DNA from: Streptomyces sp. CoH27
Lineage (GTDB): Bacteria; Actinomycetota; Actinomycetes; Streptomycetales; Streptomycetaceae
Length of the DNA stretch: 64,000 nucleotides
Assembly: GCF_020181035.1 (NCBI RefSeq)
Contig: NZ_JAIQYY010000004.1
Span: 308,215 to 372,214 of the forward strand
Direction: 5' to 3'
The translations under genes and the position numbers were made by a program. Numbering within the stretch: the stretch's first letter is position 1; the number at the start of each line of letters is the position of its first letter. Under the pieces are notes generated by a model, which saw only the letters and a list, made by a program, of their open reading frames with translations, ran no database searches and was not told the DNA's origin. Below are positions 25,606 through 33,095 of the stretch, one piece after another.

Positions 25606-27174
25606 GTGAGCGTCGAACCTCCGTCATCCGGCCGCCCCACCGGGCCGCCCTCCGGCCCGCTGTCGGGCCCGTCCCAGCCGCCCTCCGGCCCGCCGCCCGC
25701 AGGGCCGCCACCCGGCGGCACCGGGCCCAAGGGGCCGCACGGGCCGTGGTGGAAGTCCGTACCGCGCGTCGGAGCCATCAGCGCCCTCGTGGTCGCCGCC
25801 GTGGTACTCGCGGTCGTCTTCACCCGTCCGGGTGGCGGCAAGGGCGGCGAGGTCTTCCTGCAGTCCGCGGCCAGCACCGGCCAGGACCCGTTCACGGAGT
25901 CGACGGCCAAGCAGAGTTCGGCCCCGCCGCCCCCCTCGGCCTCCGCCGCGCCCTCCGGCACGGCCAACGCGGTGCAGGGCGTGCAGGGCGGGGCGCCCGG
26001 CCTGTACGGCGGCACCCAGCAGGTCGCCGCCTGCGACGTGGAGCAGCAGATCAAGGCACTCCAGGCGGACCCGGCCAAGAACAGGGCGTTCGCGTCCGTG
26101 GCCGGCGTCCAGCCGTCCGGCGTGCCCGCCTATCTGCGCTCGCTCACCCCGGTCCAGCTGCGGGTCGACACACGCGTCACCAACCACGGCTTCCGCGACG
26201 GCGCCGCCACCAGCTACCAGTCCGTGCTCCAGGCGGGCACCGCCGTACTGGTCGACAACCGCGGCGTGCCCCGGGTGCGCTGCGCCTGCGGCAATCCGCT
26301 GACCTCCCCGGTCCCTGAGAAGAACACACCCAAGCTGGTGGGCCCGCGCTGGCCGGCGTACCGGCCCTCGAACGTGGTCGTCGTGACGCCCGCGCCGGTG
26401 GTCGTCAACGTCTTCGTGCTCTACGACTCCCACCACGACGACTGGATCCAACGCCCGCACGGCGACCAGGGCTGGCACCACGACGAGCACGCCAGGCCGC
26501 CGGAGCATCCGCACCCCTGGAACCCGCCGCCGTCCCCGTCGCCGTCCCCGTCCCGGTCGTGCCCGCCCGGCGCGAAGCACTGCCCGCCCCCGTCCCCGTC
26601 GTGCCCGCCCGGTGCGAAGCACTGCCCGTCGCCGTCCCCTTCCCCGTCCCGGTCGTGCCCGCCCGGCGCGAAGCACTGCCCGCCCCCGTCGCCGTCGTCC
26701 ACCTCGGGCAAGCCGAGCCCGTCGACGTCGTCCTCCTCGCCGAGCGCGTCCCCGTCGTCCTCGTCCAGCGGCGCGTCCCCCTCGACCTCGGCGCCGTCCT
26801 CCTCCTCGTCATCGCCGTCGTCGTCGAGCGCGTCCCCGTCCTCGTCGTCGTCCGCACCTTCGACCTCGGCCTCGTCGTCATCCGCGCCGTCGGCCCCGTC
26901 GTCGGGACCGAATTCGGTCGTGTCGACCTCGGCCGGGTCGTCGTCGGCCTCGTCGTCCTCCGCCGGGCCGTCGTCACCGGCCCCGGGCTCGCCGGGAGGT
27001 ACGACAGAGCAGTCCACGCAGCAGCAGACGAGCGTCTCCGCGCCTCCGCCCACGCAGAGCTCCGCGCCTCCGCCCACGCAGAGTTCCGCGCCCGGCGCGG
27101 TGACCCCCGGGACCACCGGCGCGCCGCCGCTGCCCGCCACCCAGCAGCAGTCGCAGGGCTCCTCGCAAGGGTGA
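25606..27174 (+). CDS. DUF6777-type membrane-anchored protein with Pro/Ser-rich C-terminus
   Basis: This protein is about 522 residues from GTG 25606 (after GGGAAG); an upstream ATG at 25537 would add 23 basic residues. A Pro/Gly-rich cytoplasmic start precedes one membrane helix (VGAISALVVAAVVLAVVFTR, about residues 66-85). The conserved extracellular DUF6777 segment follows (EVFLQSAASTGQDPFTEST, then YGGTQQVAACDVEQQIKAL). The last 200 residues are low complexity: three SCPPGAKHCP units, Pro-Ser runs and Ser-rich wall-spanning sequence. The function is unknown. The architecture suggests a surface-exposed signalling or wall protein, and it neighbours the kinase/streptophobe genes. Confidence 0.8.
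   Translation: MSVEPPSSGRPTGPPSGPLSGPSQPPSGPPPAGPPPGGTGPKGPHGPWWKSVPRVGAISALVVAAVVLAVVFTRPGGGKGGEVFLQSAASTGQDPFTESTAKQSSAPPPPSASAAPSGTANAVQGVQGGAPGLYGGTQQVAACDVEQQIKALQADPAKNRAFASVAGVQPSGVPAYLRSLTPVQLRVDTRVTNHGFRDGAATSYQSVLQAGTAVLVDNRGVPRVRCACGNPLTSPVPEKNTPKLVGPRWPAYRPSNVVVVTPAPVVVNVFVLYDSHHDDWIQRPHGDQGWHHDEHARPPEHPHPWNPPPSPSPSPSRSCPPGAKHCPPPSPSCPPGAKHCPSPSPSPSRSCPPGAKHCPPPSPSSTSGKPSPSTSSSSPSASPSSSSSGASPSTSAPSSSSSSPSSSSASPSSSSSAPSTSASSSSAPSAPSSGPNSVVSTSAGSSSASSSSAGPSSPAPGSPGGTTEQSTQQQTSVSAPPPTQSSAPPPTQSSAPGAVTPGTTGAPPLPATQQQSQGSSQG
26557..26682 (+). repeat. Three copies of an SCPPGAKHCP coding repeat
   Basis: The 30-bp units at 26557-26586, 26599-26628 and 26653-26682 each encode SCPPGAKHCP, separated by Pro/Ser spacers of 12 and 24 bp. 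Two Cys and one His per unit could form disulfides or bind metal outside the membrane. The DNA copies are almost identical, which suggests recent duplication. Confidence 0.85.
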
Positions 27175-27287
27175 CCATCGCCACTGTGCGCGGTCGGCGA
27201 ACGCTTCGGGGACTGCCGGGCCCGGCTCGGGGTACCAGAACCGGTGCAACAGGCGACCGGCCCGACCCGGCATTCGAGAGAGACAGC

Positions 27288-27740
27288 ATGACCGAGCACC
27301 TGGGCGGGGACGTGATACCGACTGGTTTCGACGTACCCGTGGAACCGCTGAGACGCGCGGCGCACTACACCGGCGAACCCGGCTCCATCGCGGAGGCACG
27401 GGCCTTCGCCGCACGGTTTCTGGAGCAGTTGAAGACCGAGTGGTGCGCCATGCCCGACCGCCATGCCGACGGCGAGCTGCTCCTGCTCGTGAGCGAGCTG
27501 GTCACCAACGCCGAGCAGCACAGCGACGGCCCCTACATCCTGGAGCTGGAGGGCACGGACAGCGCGGTCACGGTGTGCGTCTACGACAGCAGCTCCGCCC
27601 TGCCCCGCCGTTACCCCAGGGACCCCGCGCGCGTCGGGCGGCACGGCCTGGAGATCGTGGATGCCCTGGCCACCGAGGTCACCGCCGAGCGCGTGCCGGT
27701 CGGCAAGCGGGTCCGCGCCCGCTTCCCGCTCAAGCGCTGA
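27288..27740 (+). CDS. HATPase_c (anti-sigma-factor-like) ATP-binding protein
   Basis: This 150-residue protein has a GHKL ATPase fold: GSIAEARAFAARFLEQL, the N-box helix LLLVSELVTNAEQHSDGPYI, DSSSALPRRY and the glycine-containing RVGRHGLEIVDALA lid. It is of the RsbW/SpoIIAB-related type very numerous in Streptomyces, where such proteins bind sigma or anti-anti-sigma factors. No sigma gene is adjacent. ATG 27288 follows GAGAGA; the frame is open upstream but without conservation. Confidence 0.9.
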   Translation: MTEHLGGDVIPTGFDVPVEPLRRAAHYTGEPGSIAEARAFAARFLEQLKTEWCAMPDRHADGELLLLVSELVTNAEQHSDGPYILELEGTDSAVTVCVYDSSSALPRRYPRDPARVGRHGLEIVDALATEVTAERVPVGKRVRARFPLKR

Positions 27741-27772
27741 GCCGGTTTCCCTCAGGGCGCAACGCCGGGCCC

Positions 27773-27800
27773 TTGCCCCGCGCCCCCCGGCTTCTAGGCT
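27773..27800 (+). promoter_or_regulatory. Leaderless promoter of the XRE regulator
   Basis: TTGCCC (27773-27778), a 16-bp spacer and TAGGCT (27795-27800) lie seven bases before the GTG start at 27808. Transcription would begin at or next to the GTG, giving a leaderless mRNA, which fits the absence of a Shine-Dalgarno sequence. Confidence 0.6.
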
Positions 27801-27807
27801 GACGCGG

Positions 27808-28206
27808 GTGAGCAACCAGGTGAGCAACGAAGCCCGAGTGATCCCGCTGCGACCGGCGCCCGCTCGCCCGCAGCAGCCCGAGCCGAAGCCCGGGGAGACC
27901 GCGAAGGAGCCCCTGTGGCGCGATCTGGTCGGTGAGGTGCTGCGGCGCGAGCGGCGAGCGCAGGACCGCACCCTGAAGGACGTGGCCGACGCGGCCCGGA
28001 TCTCGCTGCCCTACCTGTCCGAGGTCGAGCGCGGCCGTAAGGAGGCCTCCTCGGAGGTCCTCGCCGCCGCCGCGCACGCCCTCGGTCTGGGCCTCGGCGA
28101 CCTGCTGTCGCTGGCGTACGGCGAGCTGACCCGGCGGACGAGCCCGCACCGCCGCCCGGCCGCCGCGCCGCACCGGCCCTACAACGGACTCTGCCTGGCC
28201 GCCTGA
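27808..28206 (+). CDS. XRE-family regulator of ClgR/PopR type with LAA C-terminus
   Basis: This 132-residue protein has its HTH at residues about 40-100: LVGEVLRRERRAQDRTLKDV, then ADAARISLPYLSEVERGRKE and ASSEVLAAAAHALGLGLGDL. The SxxYLSEVERGRKEASSE recognition region closely matches the ClgR and PopR regulators that control clp protease genes in Streptomyces. The protein ends NGLCLAA, and those regulators are degraded by Clp through C-terminal Ala residues that mimic an ssrA tag. It is therefore probably an unstable, ClpP-coupled activator. No clp gene is adjacent, so its target is unknown. The start is GTG 27808; a second GTG in frame lies four codons later. Confidence 0.88.
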   Translation: MSNQVSNEARVIPLRPAPARPQQPEPKPGETAKEPLWRDLVGEVLRRERRAQDRTLKDVADAARISLPYLSEVERGRKEASSEVLAAAAHALGLGLGDLLSLAYGELTRRTSPHRRPAAAPHRPYNGLCLAA

Positions 28207-28273
28207 CCCGGCGCCCGGCCCGCGTCCGCACCGGCCCGAGGGACCTCACGTCTCCGGTGGCTGCCGGAGGAGC

Positions 28274-29492
28274 TCACTTCTCCCGCAGCTGCCGGAAGAA
28301 TGCCCGCACATCGCCGACCAGCAGGTCCGGCTCCTCAGGTCCGGCTCCTCCATGGCCGCGAAGTGCCCGCCCCGGTCGAACTCCGTCCAGCGCACGAGGT
28401 TCTCGGTCCGCTCCGCCCGGTGTCGTAGCGGAAGCTGGAGCTCGGCCGGGAACACGGCCAGCGCCGTCGGCGCCGTGGACGGCTCGGCGGGCTCGGCCCT
28501 GCGACCGGTGGCGTGCGCCCGTTCGCAGGAGGTGCGCGCCGAAGAACCGGCCGTGCCGGTCAGCCAGTACAGCATCGCGCCGGCGAGAATCCGGTCCCGG
28601 TCCATCGTCTCCTCCGGCAGTTCCTCGGAGTCCGCCCACGACCGGAACTTCTCGACGATCCAGGCGAGTTGACCGACCGGCGAGTCCGTCAGCGCATAGC
28701 CGAGGGTGTGCGGCCGGGTGGACTGCAGAGCGGCGTACGCGCTGTCCTCGCGGGACCAGTCCGCCCACCGGCGCCAGGACCGCAGCGTGCGCTCCCGCTC
28801 CTCGGGCGCGAGCGCGGCCGGCTCCTCCTCGGTCGGCTCGGCCGTCGCCTGCGCGCCGGGCAGCAGATCGAGGTGGACGCCGATGATCCGGTCCGGGTGG
28901 GCGCGGCCCAGCTCGCGGGAGATCGCCGCGCCCCAGTCGCCGCCCTGCGCCCCGAACCGCTCGTGGCCGAGCCGCCGCATCAGCTCCACCCGGGCGTCGG
29001 CCACCCGGCCCGCCTCCCAGCCCGGCTCGGTGGCGGGCCCGGACAGCCCGAAGGCGGGGATGCCGGGCATGACGACAAGGCGTCGGCCGGGTCGCCGCCG
29101 TGCGCCACCGGATCGGTGAGCGGACCGACGACGTCCGGGAACTCCACGACCGAGCCGGGCCGGCCATGGGTCGGCAGCAGCGGGGTGGCGTCCGGTTCGG
29201 GCGAGCGGACATGGGCGAAGCGGACACGCGCGCCGTCGACCGTGGTGGTGAACTGCGGCCACCGGTTCAGCTCGGCCTCGGCCGCGCGCCAGTCGTACGT
29301 GTGCCGCCAGTAGCGGACCAGCTCCCGCAGACAGCCGGCCGGGACGCCGTACTCCCAGCCCGCGCCGGGCAGCTCGGCGGGCCGGCGGGTGGGGTCCAGG
29401 CGGTCGTACAGGTCGTCGAGGTCGCTCTGCGGCACCGACAGCCGGAAGGGTTCGATGCGCTCGCCGGATGTCTCGCCAGGTGCGGAGATCAT
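28274..29492 (-). pseudogene. Epoxide hydrolase, inactivated by two frameshifts
   Basis: The N-terminal third (29492 to about 29085) reads as an EH (MISAPGETSGERIEPFRLSV, DWRAAEAELNRWPQFTTTVDG, SVVEFPDVVGPLTDPVAHGG DPAD, split). The frame then changes: GDPADA is followed by LVVMPGIPAFGLSG only after a shift that fits loss of 4 (or 1) bases near 29075. The middle third has the nucleophile motif GAQGGDWGAAI and the late His in GGHFAAMEEPDL. A 14-bp tandem duplication at 28323-28350 then shifts the frame again; deleting one copy restores DLLVGDVRAFFRQLREK and the stop at 28274. The oxyanion-hole HGWPG also reads HGRPG. Epoxide hydrolases open epoxides to diols. This copy cannot be made whole. 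Confidence 0.9.
28323..28350. repeat. 14-bp perfect tandem duplication within the epoxide hydrolase gene
   Basis: AGGTCCGGCTCCTC occurs at 28323-28336 and again at 28337-28350 with no spacer. Because 14 is not a multiple of 3, the second copy shifts the reading frame. One copy restores the family's normal C-terminus, so this is a slippage-type mutation visible in place. Confidence 0.95.
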
Positions 29493-29614
29493 GATCCGGA
29501 TGCCAGGCGGGAACGCGTGCTCACCCAGGTGGATTTTCCGCCGGTCCGGCCGATGAGTTTCGCCGCGAGGACCGGTCGATACAGATGACTGTGTTCCCCG
29601 CCCAGGAGGTATCC

Positions 29615-30097
29615 ATGACCACCGACGGTTTCGTCACCTGTCTCTGGTTCGACGGCCGGGCCGAGGAGGCCGCCGAGTTCTACGTCTCGGTCTTCAAGAA
29701 CTCCAGCGTCGGCCGTGTCAGCCGCTACACCGAGGCCGGGCCCGGTGAGACCGGCTCCGTGCTGACCGTCGAGTTCACGGCCAACGGCCAGCGGTTCATC
29801 GCGCTCAACGGCGGCCCCCAGTTCACGTTCAACGAGGCCGTCTCCTTCCAGATCCTGTGCGCCGACCAGGAGGAGATCGACTACTACTGGACCAAGCTCA
29901 CCGAGAACGGCGGCGAGCCCGGCCCCTGCGGCTGGCTCAAGGACAGGTACGGCGTCTCCTGGCAGGTCGTCTACGACCGGCTGTCCGAGATGATCCACGA
30001 CCCCGACCGGGAAAAGGTCGACCGTGCCACGAAAGCCATGATGGCCATGGGCAAACTGGACGTCGCCGCGCTCGACAGGGCGTACGCGGGGGAGTAG
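29615..30097 (+). CDS. PhnB-like VOC protein
   Basis: This 160-residue protein, starting at ATG 29615 eight bases after AGGAGG, begins MTTDGFVTCLWFDGRAEEAA. It continues FTANGQRFIALNGGPQFTFN, CADQEEIDYYWTKLTENGG and CGWLKDRYGVSWQVVYDRL. The LWFDGxAEEAAxFY and LxDKYGVSWQVVP-type motifs define the PhnB/3-demethylubiquinone-methyltransferase-like group of the VOC superfamily. These are metal-free or uncharacterised proteins rather than true methyltransferases. It is monocistronic, divergent from the epoxide hydrolase pseudogene. Confidence 0.92.
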   Translation: MTTDGFVTCLWFDGRAEEAAEFYVSVFKNSSVGRVSRYTEAGPGETGSVLTVEFTANGQRFIALNGGPQFTFNEAVSFQILCADQEEIDYYWTKLTENGGEPGPCGWLKDRYGVSWQVVYDRLSEMIHDPDREKVDRATKAMMAMGKLDVAALDRAYAGE

Positions 30098-30110
30098 CCG
30101 CAGGCGCTTC

Positions 30111-31013
30111 TCATCCGGCCTCGGCGAGGATCCCGGCGATGACATGCCGGGAGTTCTCCGCCAGCGCCGGATTGGTGGCCCAGTAGTACGGCAGCTGGAT
30201 CAGCGAGATCGACAGGGCCCAGCCGCGGCCGCGCGCCCACTGGGCGTCGTCGGCGCCGACAGCCTCGCGGAAGGCGCCCCGGGCGCTCGCCGGCAGCAGG
30301 TTCCAGGCGACGATCAGATCCACGGCCGGATCGCCGGCGCCGGCGCAGCCGAAGTCGATCACGGCGGTCAGCCGGCCGCCGTCGACCAGCACATTGCCGG
30401 GGGAGAGGTCTCCGTGGGCCCACACGGCGGGCCCGGTGTGGTCCGGGGTGTCGAGGGCCCGCTCCCACAGGGCGGTGACCGCGTCGGTGTCGATGCGTCC
30501 GCCCAGTTCGGAGATGGCCGTGCGGGTCGGCTCGTCCCGTTCCCGGAGCGGACCGGCCCGGTAGCCGGGCGGTGCGTCCCGCGGGTCGACACGGCGCAGC
30601 GCACGGACGAACGCCCCGAGATCCGCGGCGAGTCGGCCGGGTCCCCGGATGGCCGTGGGCACCGGATTGTGCCCCTCCAGCCACCGGTAGACGGACCACG
30701 GCCAGGGGAACTCCTCGTCGGGTTCCCCGATGCCGAGCGGCTCGGGCACGGCCACCGGAAGGTGCGGCCCGAGCCGGGGCAGCCAGTGCTGCTCGTGCAG
30801 CACGTCCGGTACGGCGCCGGGCCGCCGGGGCAGCCGTACCAGCAGATCGGCGCCGAGCCGGAACATGGCGTTCTCGGTGCCGGAGGACACGAGGCGCCGT
30901 ACCGGCAGGCCGGCCCAGCGCGGGAACCGGCGGGCGACCAGCCGGCCGACCAGCGGGGCGTCGAGGGGAATCTCGTCCGCGTGCATGCGCGGCGGTGGGG
31001 TGACGGCGTTCAT
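30111..31013 (-). CDS. Aminoglycoside phosphotransferase family enzyme
   Basis: This 300-residue kinase-like protein has its ATP site in LVSSGTENAMFRLGADLLVR LPRRPG (split) and hinge VYRWLEGHNP. The catalytic loop is VWAHGDLSPGNVLVDGG (HGDxxxxN) and the metal Asp is in AVIDFGCAGAGDPAVDLIVA. All catalytic residues are present. The APH superfamily phosphorylates antibiotics, sugars or other small alcohols; this subgroup (AFPWPWSVYRWLEG-like) is common in Streptomyces and the substrate is not predictable. It lies 69 bases beyond the stop of the MIB operon on the same strand and may receive read-through. Confidence 0.9.
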   Translation of the reverse strand: MNAVTPPPRMHADEIPLDAPLVGRLVARRFPRWAGLPVRRLVSSGTENAMFRLGADLLVRLPRRPGAVPDVLHEQHWLPRLGPHLPVAVPEPLGIGEPDEEFPWPWSVYRWLEGHNPVPTAIRGPGRLAADLGAFVRALRRVDPRDAPPGYRAGPLRERDEPTRTAISELGGRIDTDAVTALWERALDTPDHTGPAVWAHGDLSPGNVLVDGGRLTAVIDFGCAGAGDPAVDLIVAWNLLPASARGAFREAVGADDAQWARGRGWALSISLIQLPYYWATNPALAENSRHVIAGILAEAG

Positions 31014-31082
31014 CGCCGGCCATCCCAGCGCCGCGGCGCCCGCGCTGTCGACCGCATTTCGGTACGGCCGATCACTTTCGGC

Positions 31083-31958
31083 TCAGATACGGTCCGCCAC
31101 GATCAGCAGATACTGGAAGCTGCCGTTGCGGTAGGCGTCCAGGAACGCGTCCTCGATGCCCGTCACCAGATGGTCGGCCTCCTTGCGCAGCTCCCAGTAG
31201 GGGATCGTCGCGTCGGTCAGGTCCTCGACATGGACCGGCACCAGCCGGTTCTTGGCCATCGCGCGGAAGTACTCCGACCTCGGGTGGATGTCGCAGATGT
31301 AGTGCGCGTTGATCAGGGACACCTCGCGCGAGGCCCGGCCGTAGGTGTCGTTGTAGCAGCCGGTGATCGTCACATAGCGGCCGCCGCGGCGCAGCAGCCG
31401 GGCGTGCTCGGCGAACAGCAGGTCCAGCTCGACGTACATCGTGGACTCGTTGTTCCACGAGGCCGCGTACGCCCCCGACTCGAAGCCGGTGTCCAGCATG
31501 TTGCGGTGGTGGTAGCGCACCTTGTCGCCGACGCCCCGCTTGCGGGCCATCTCGTTGGCGAAGTCGCACTGCTTGGCGGAGATCGTGACCCCGTCGGCGT
31601 GGCAGCCGTGGCGCAGGTTCGCCACGATGCTGCCGCCGCCCCGGCCGCAGCCGGCGTCGAAGACCCGGTCGTCCGGGGTGAGCGGGCCGAGGTGCGAGGC
31701 CAGCACCTCGGCCTGGGCGTGCTCCAGGCGGTGCAGCTCGCCGGTGATCCGCTCCTTGCGCAGCTCGGGGTCGGGTTCGTCGAGCACCGACCGGTCGGCC
31801 TCACCGATGCCGTAGTGATGGTGGTACAGATCGTCGATCTTGCCGAGTTCGAGGTTGACCGGGTTCTCCTCGGCGTTCCAGTAGTCCGCGACCCGGTTCT
31901 GGTAGATGGACTGGGTCGGGACCGGAACCACGTGGGGTCGGGCGGGGGCGGTGGTCAA
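31083..31958 (-). CDS. mtf: Geranyl diphosphate 2-C-methyltransferase (MIB pathway)
   Basis: This 291-residue SAM-dependent enzyme methylates C2 of geranyl diphosphate, the first committed step of 2-methylisoborneol. Family features are VPTQSIYQNRVADYWNAEEN PVNLELG (split), VLDEPDPELRKERITGELHR, the SAM loop VFDAGCGRGGGSIV (about residues 97-110), TISAKQCDFANEMARKRGV and the active-site region WNNESTMYVELDLLFAEHA. Its gene is the third in the MIB operon, 67 bases after the terpene cyclase, the same order as in characterised streptomycetes. Homology runs the full length. Confidence 0.95.
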   Translation of the reverse strand: MTTAPARPHVVPVPTQSIYQNRVADYWNAEENPVNLELGKIDDLYHHHYGIGEADRSVLDEPDPELRKERITGELHRLEHAQAEVLASHLGPLTPDDRVFDAGCGRGGGSIVANLRHGCHADGVTISAKQCDFANEMARKRGVGDKVRYHHRNMLDTGFESGAYAASWNNESTMYVELDLLFAEHARLLRRGGRYVTITGCYNDTYGRASREVSLINAHYICDIHPRSEYFRAMAKNRLVPVHVEDLTDATIPYWELRKEADHLVTGIEDAFLDAYRNGSFQYLLIVADRI

Positions 31959-32025
31959 CGATGACTCCTTCGGTACGGATGTGACGGCGTTGCGGAGAGG
32001 CTGAAGGCACCCGTGGCCGGGCGCA

Positions 32026-33078
32026 TCACCAGTAGTCGGGCAGGTGGTAGCGGTTGCTGTTGGTGGCGTGCCACTCGTGGTTGCCGGAGACCCAGGCGGC
32101 CAGGCCCTCGGCGTAGCGCGCGATCAGGGGCGAGGTGGCGGACAGGGTGGCCGACTCCTCCTCGAAGGCCTCCATGACCTGGTTGTGGATCTCGACGGAC
32201 TTCAGATAGGCCGCCTTCAGCCCGCATCGGTCGTTGGCGGCGACCACCTGCGGCAGATTGAGGTGGTCCGGATCGCTCGCCAGCTCCTTGGTGAAGGAGT
32301 ACAGGTCGTTCACGATGGTGGTGGCGTTGCAGGCCAGGGCGGTGATCCGCTGGATCTCCGGGCTGGCGTAGAGCTGCTCGGGCAGTTCGTAGCCGTCCAC
32401 GGCGTCGACCAGCGACAGACAGGGGCGGAAGTTGTTGAACTGCCGCATGACCAGGTACTCCCAGATCCGGGGCGTGTACCGGGTCTCCATCCAGGCGGCC
32501 TCGCCGAGATAGCCCAGGTGCAGCCGGGCCATGTCGTGCACGAACCGGTCGGTCTGGCTGGGCGTGGCGAAGGTGGCGTAGTCCGCGAGGGCGTGCTGGT
32601 ACGAGCGCAACGCGGGGTCGGCCTGGAGGCCCTCGCGCCACTCGGCCTCCAGCTCCGGGACGCCGTGGAAGGGGTCGAGCGCCGACTGGGCGATGATCAG
32701 GGGGCCGCCGAGGCCGCGCCGCGATCCGCCCCGGCCCTCGTCCTCCTCGCAGTAGCAGGAGTCCACGATGTTCTCGGCGAGCAGCAGCTTGCCCGCGGCG
32801 GTGAGCCGGTCCAGGTCGAGGCCGCCCGGGTGCTGCAGGACGACGGCCCGGCCGCACTGGAAGTCCGAGAAGTCGCCCGTCCAGGACTCGGGGAACAGAT
32901 CCAGCTCCCGGGCCCAGGTCTCCAGCCGGCGGTCGATCTCGGCGGCCTTCTCCGGGTCGGCGGGCACGGCCGGCCGGTAGCGCAGGCCGGGGATCACACC
33001 GGTGCGCCGGGCCGGGCGCAGGGACTGGGCGATGTTCGGCGGGCCGGGCAGGGTGTAGGCGGTGGTAGGTGTGCTCAT
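32026..33078 (-). CDS. tpc: 2-Methylisoborneol synthase (class I terpene cyclase), short N-terminus
   Basis: The 350-residue cyclase converts 2-methyl-GPP to MIB. The Mg-binding acidic motif reads VDSCYCEEDEG (the usual form is DDCYCED, so the second Asp is Ser). The NSE motif VNDLYSFTKE and the C-terminal RYHLPDYW are intact. Residues 1-40 (with YTLPGPPNIAQSLRPARRTG) are all that remain of the disordered, Pro-rich leader that in typical actinomycete MIB synthases is about 100 residues long and carries the encapsulin-targeting signals. The gene cannot extend upstream because the shell gene ends 17 bases earlier. The variation is discussed in the findings. Confidence 0.9.
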   Translation of the reverse strand: MSTPTTAYTLPGPPNIAQSLRPARRTGVIPGLRYRPAVPADPEKAAEIDRRLETWARELDLFPESWTGDFSDFQCGRAVVLQHPGGLDLDRLTAAGKLLLAENIVDSCYCEEDEGRGGSRRGLGGPLIIAQSALDPFHGVPELEAEWREGLQADPALRSYQHALADYATFATPSQTDRFVHDMARLHLGYLGEAAWMETRYTPRIWEYLVMRQFNNFRPCLSLVDAVDGYELPEQLYASPEIQRITALACNATTIVNDLYSFTKELASDPDHLNLPQVVAANDRCGLKAAYLKSVEIHNQVMEAFEEESATLSATSPLIARYAEGLAAWVSGNHEWHATNSNRYHLPDYW

Positions 33079-33095
33079 GGCGTGCTCCGGGCCCG

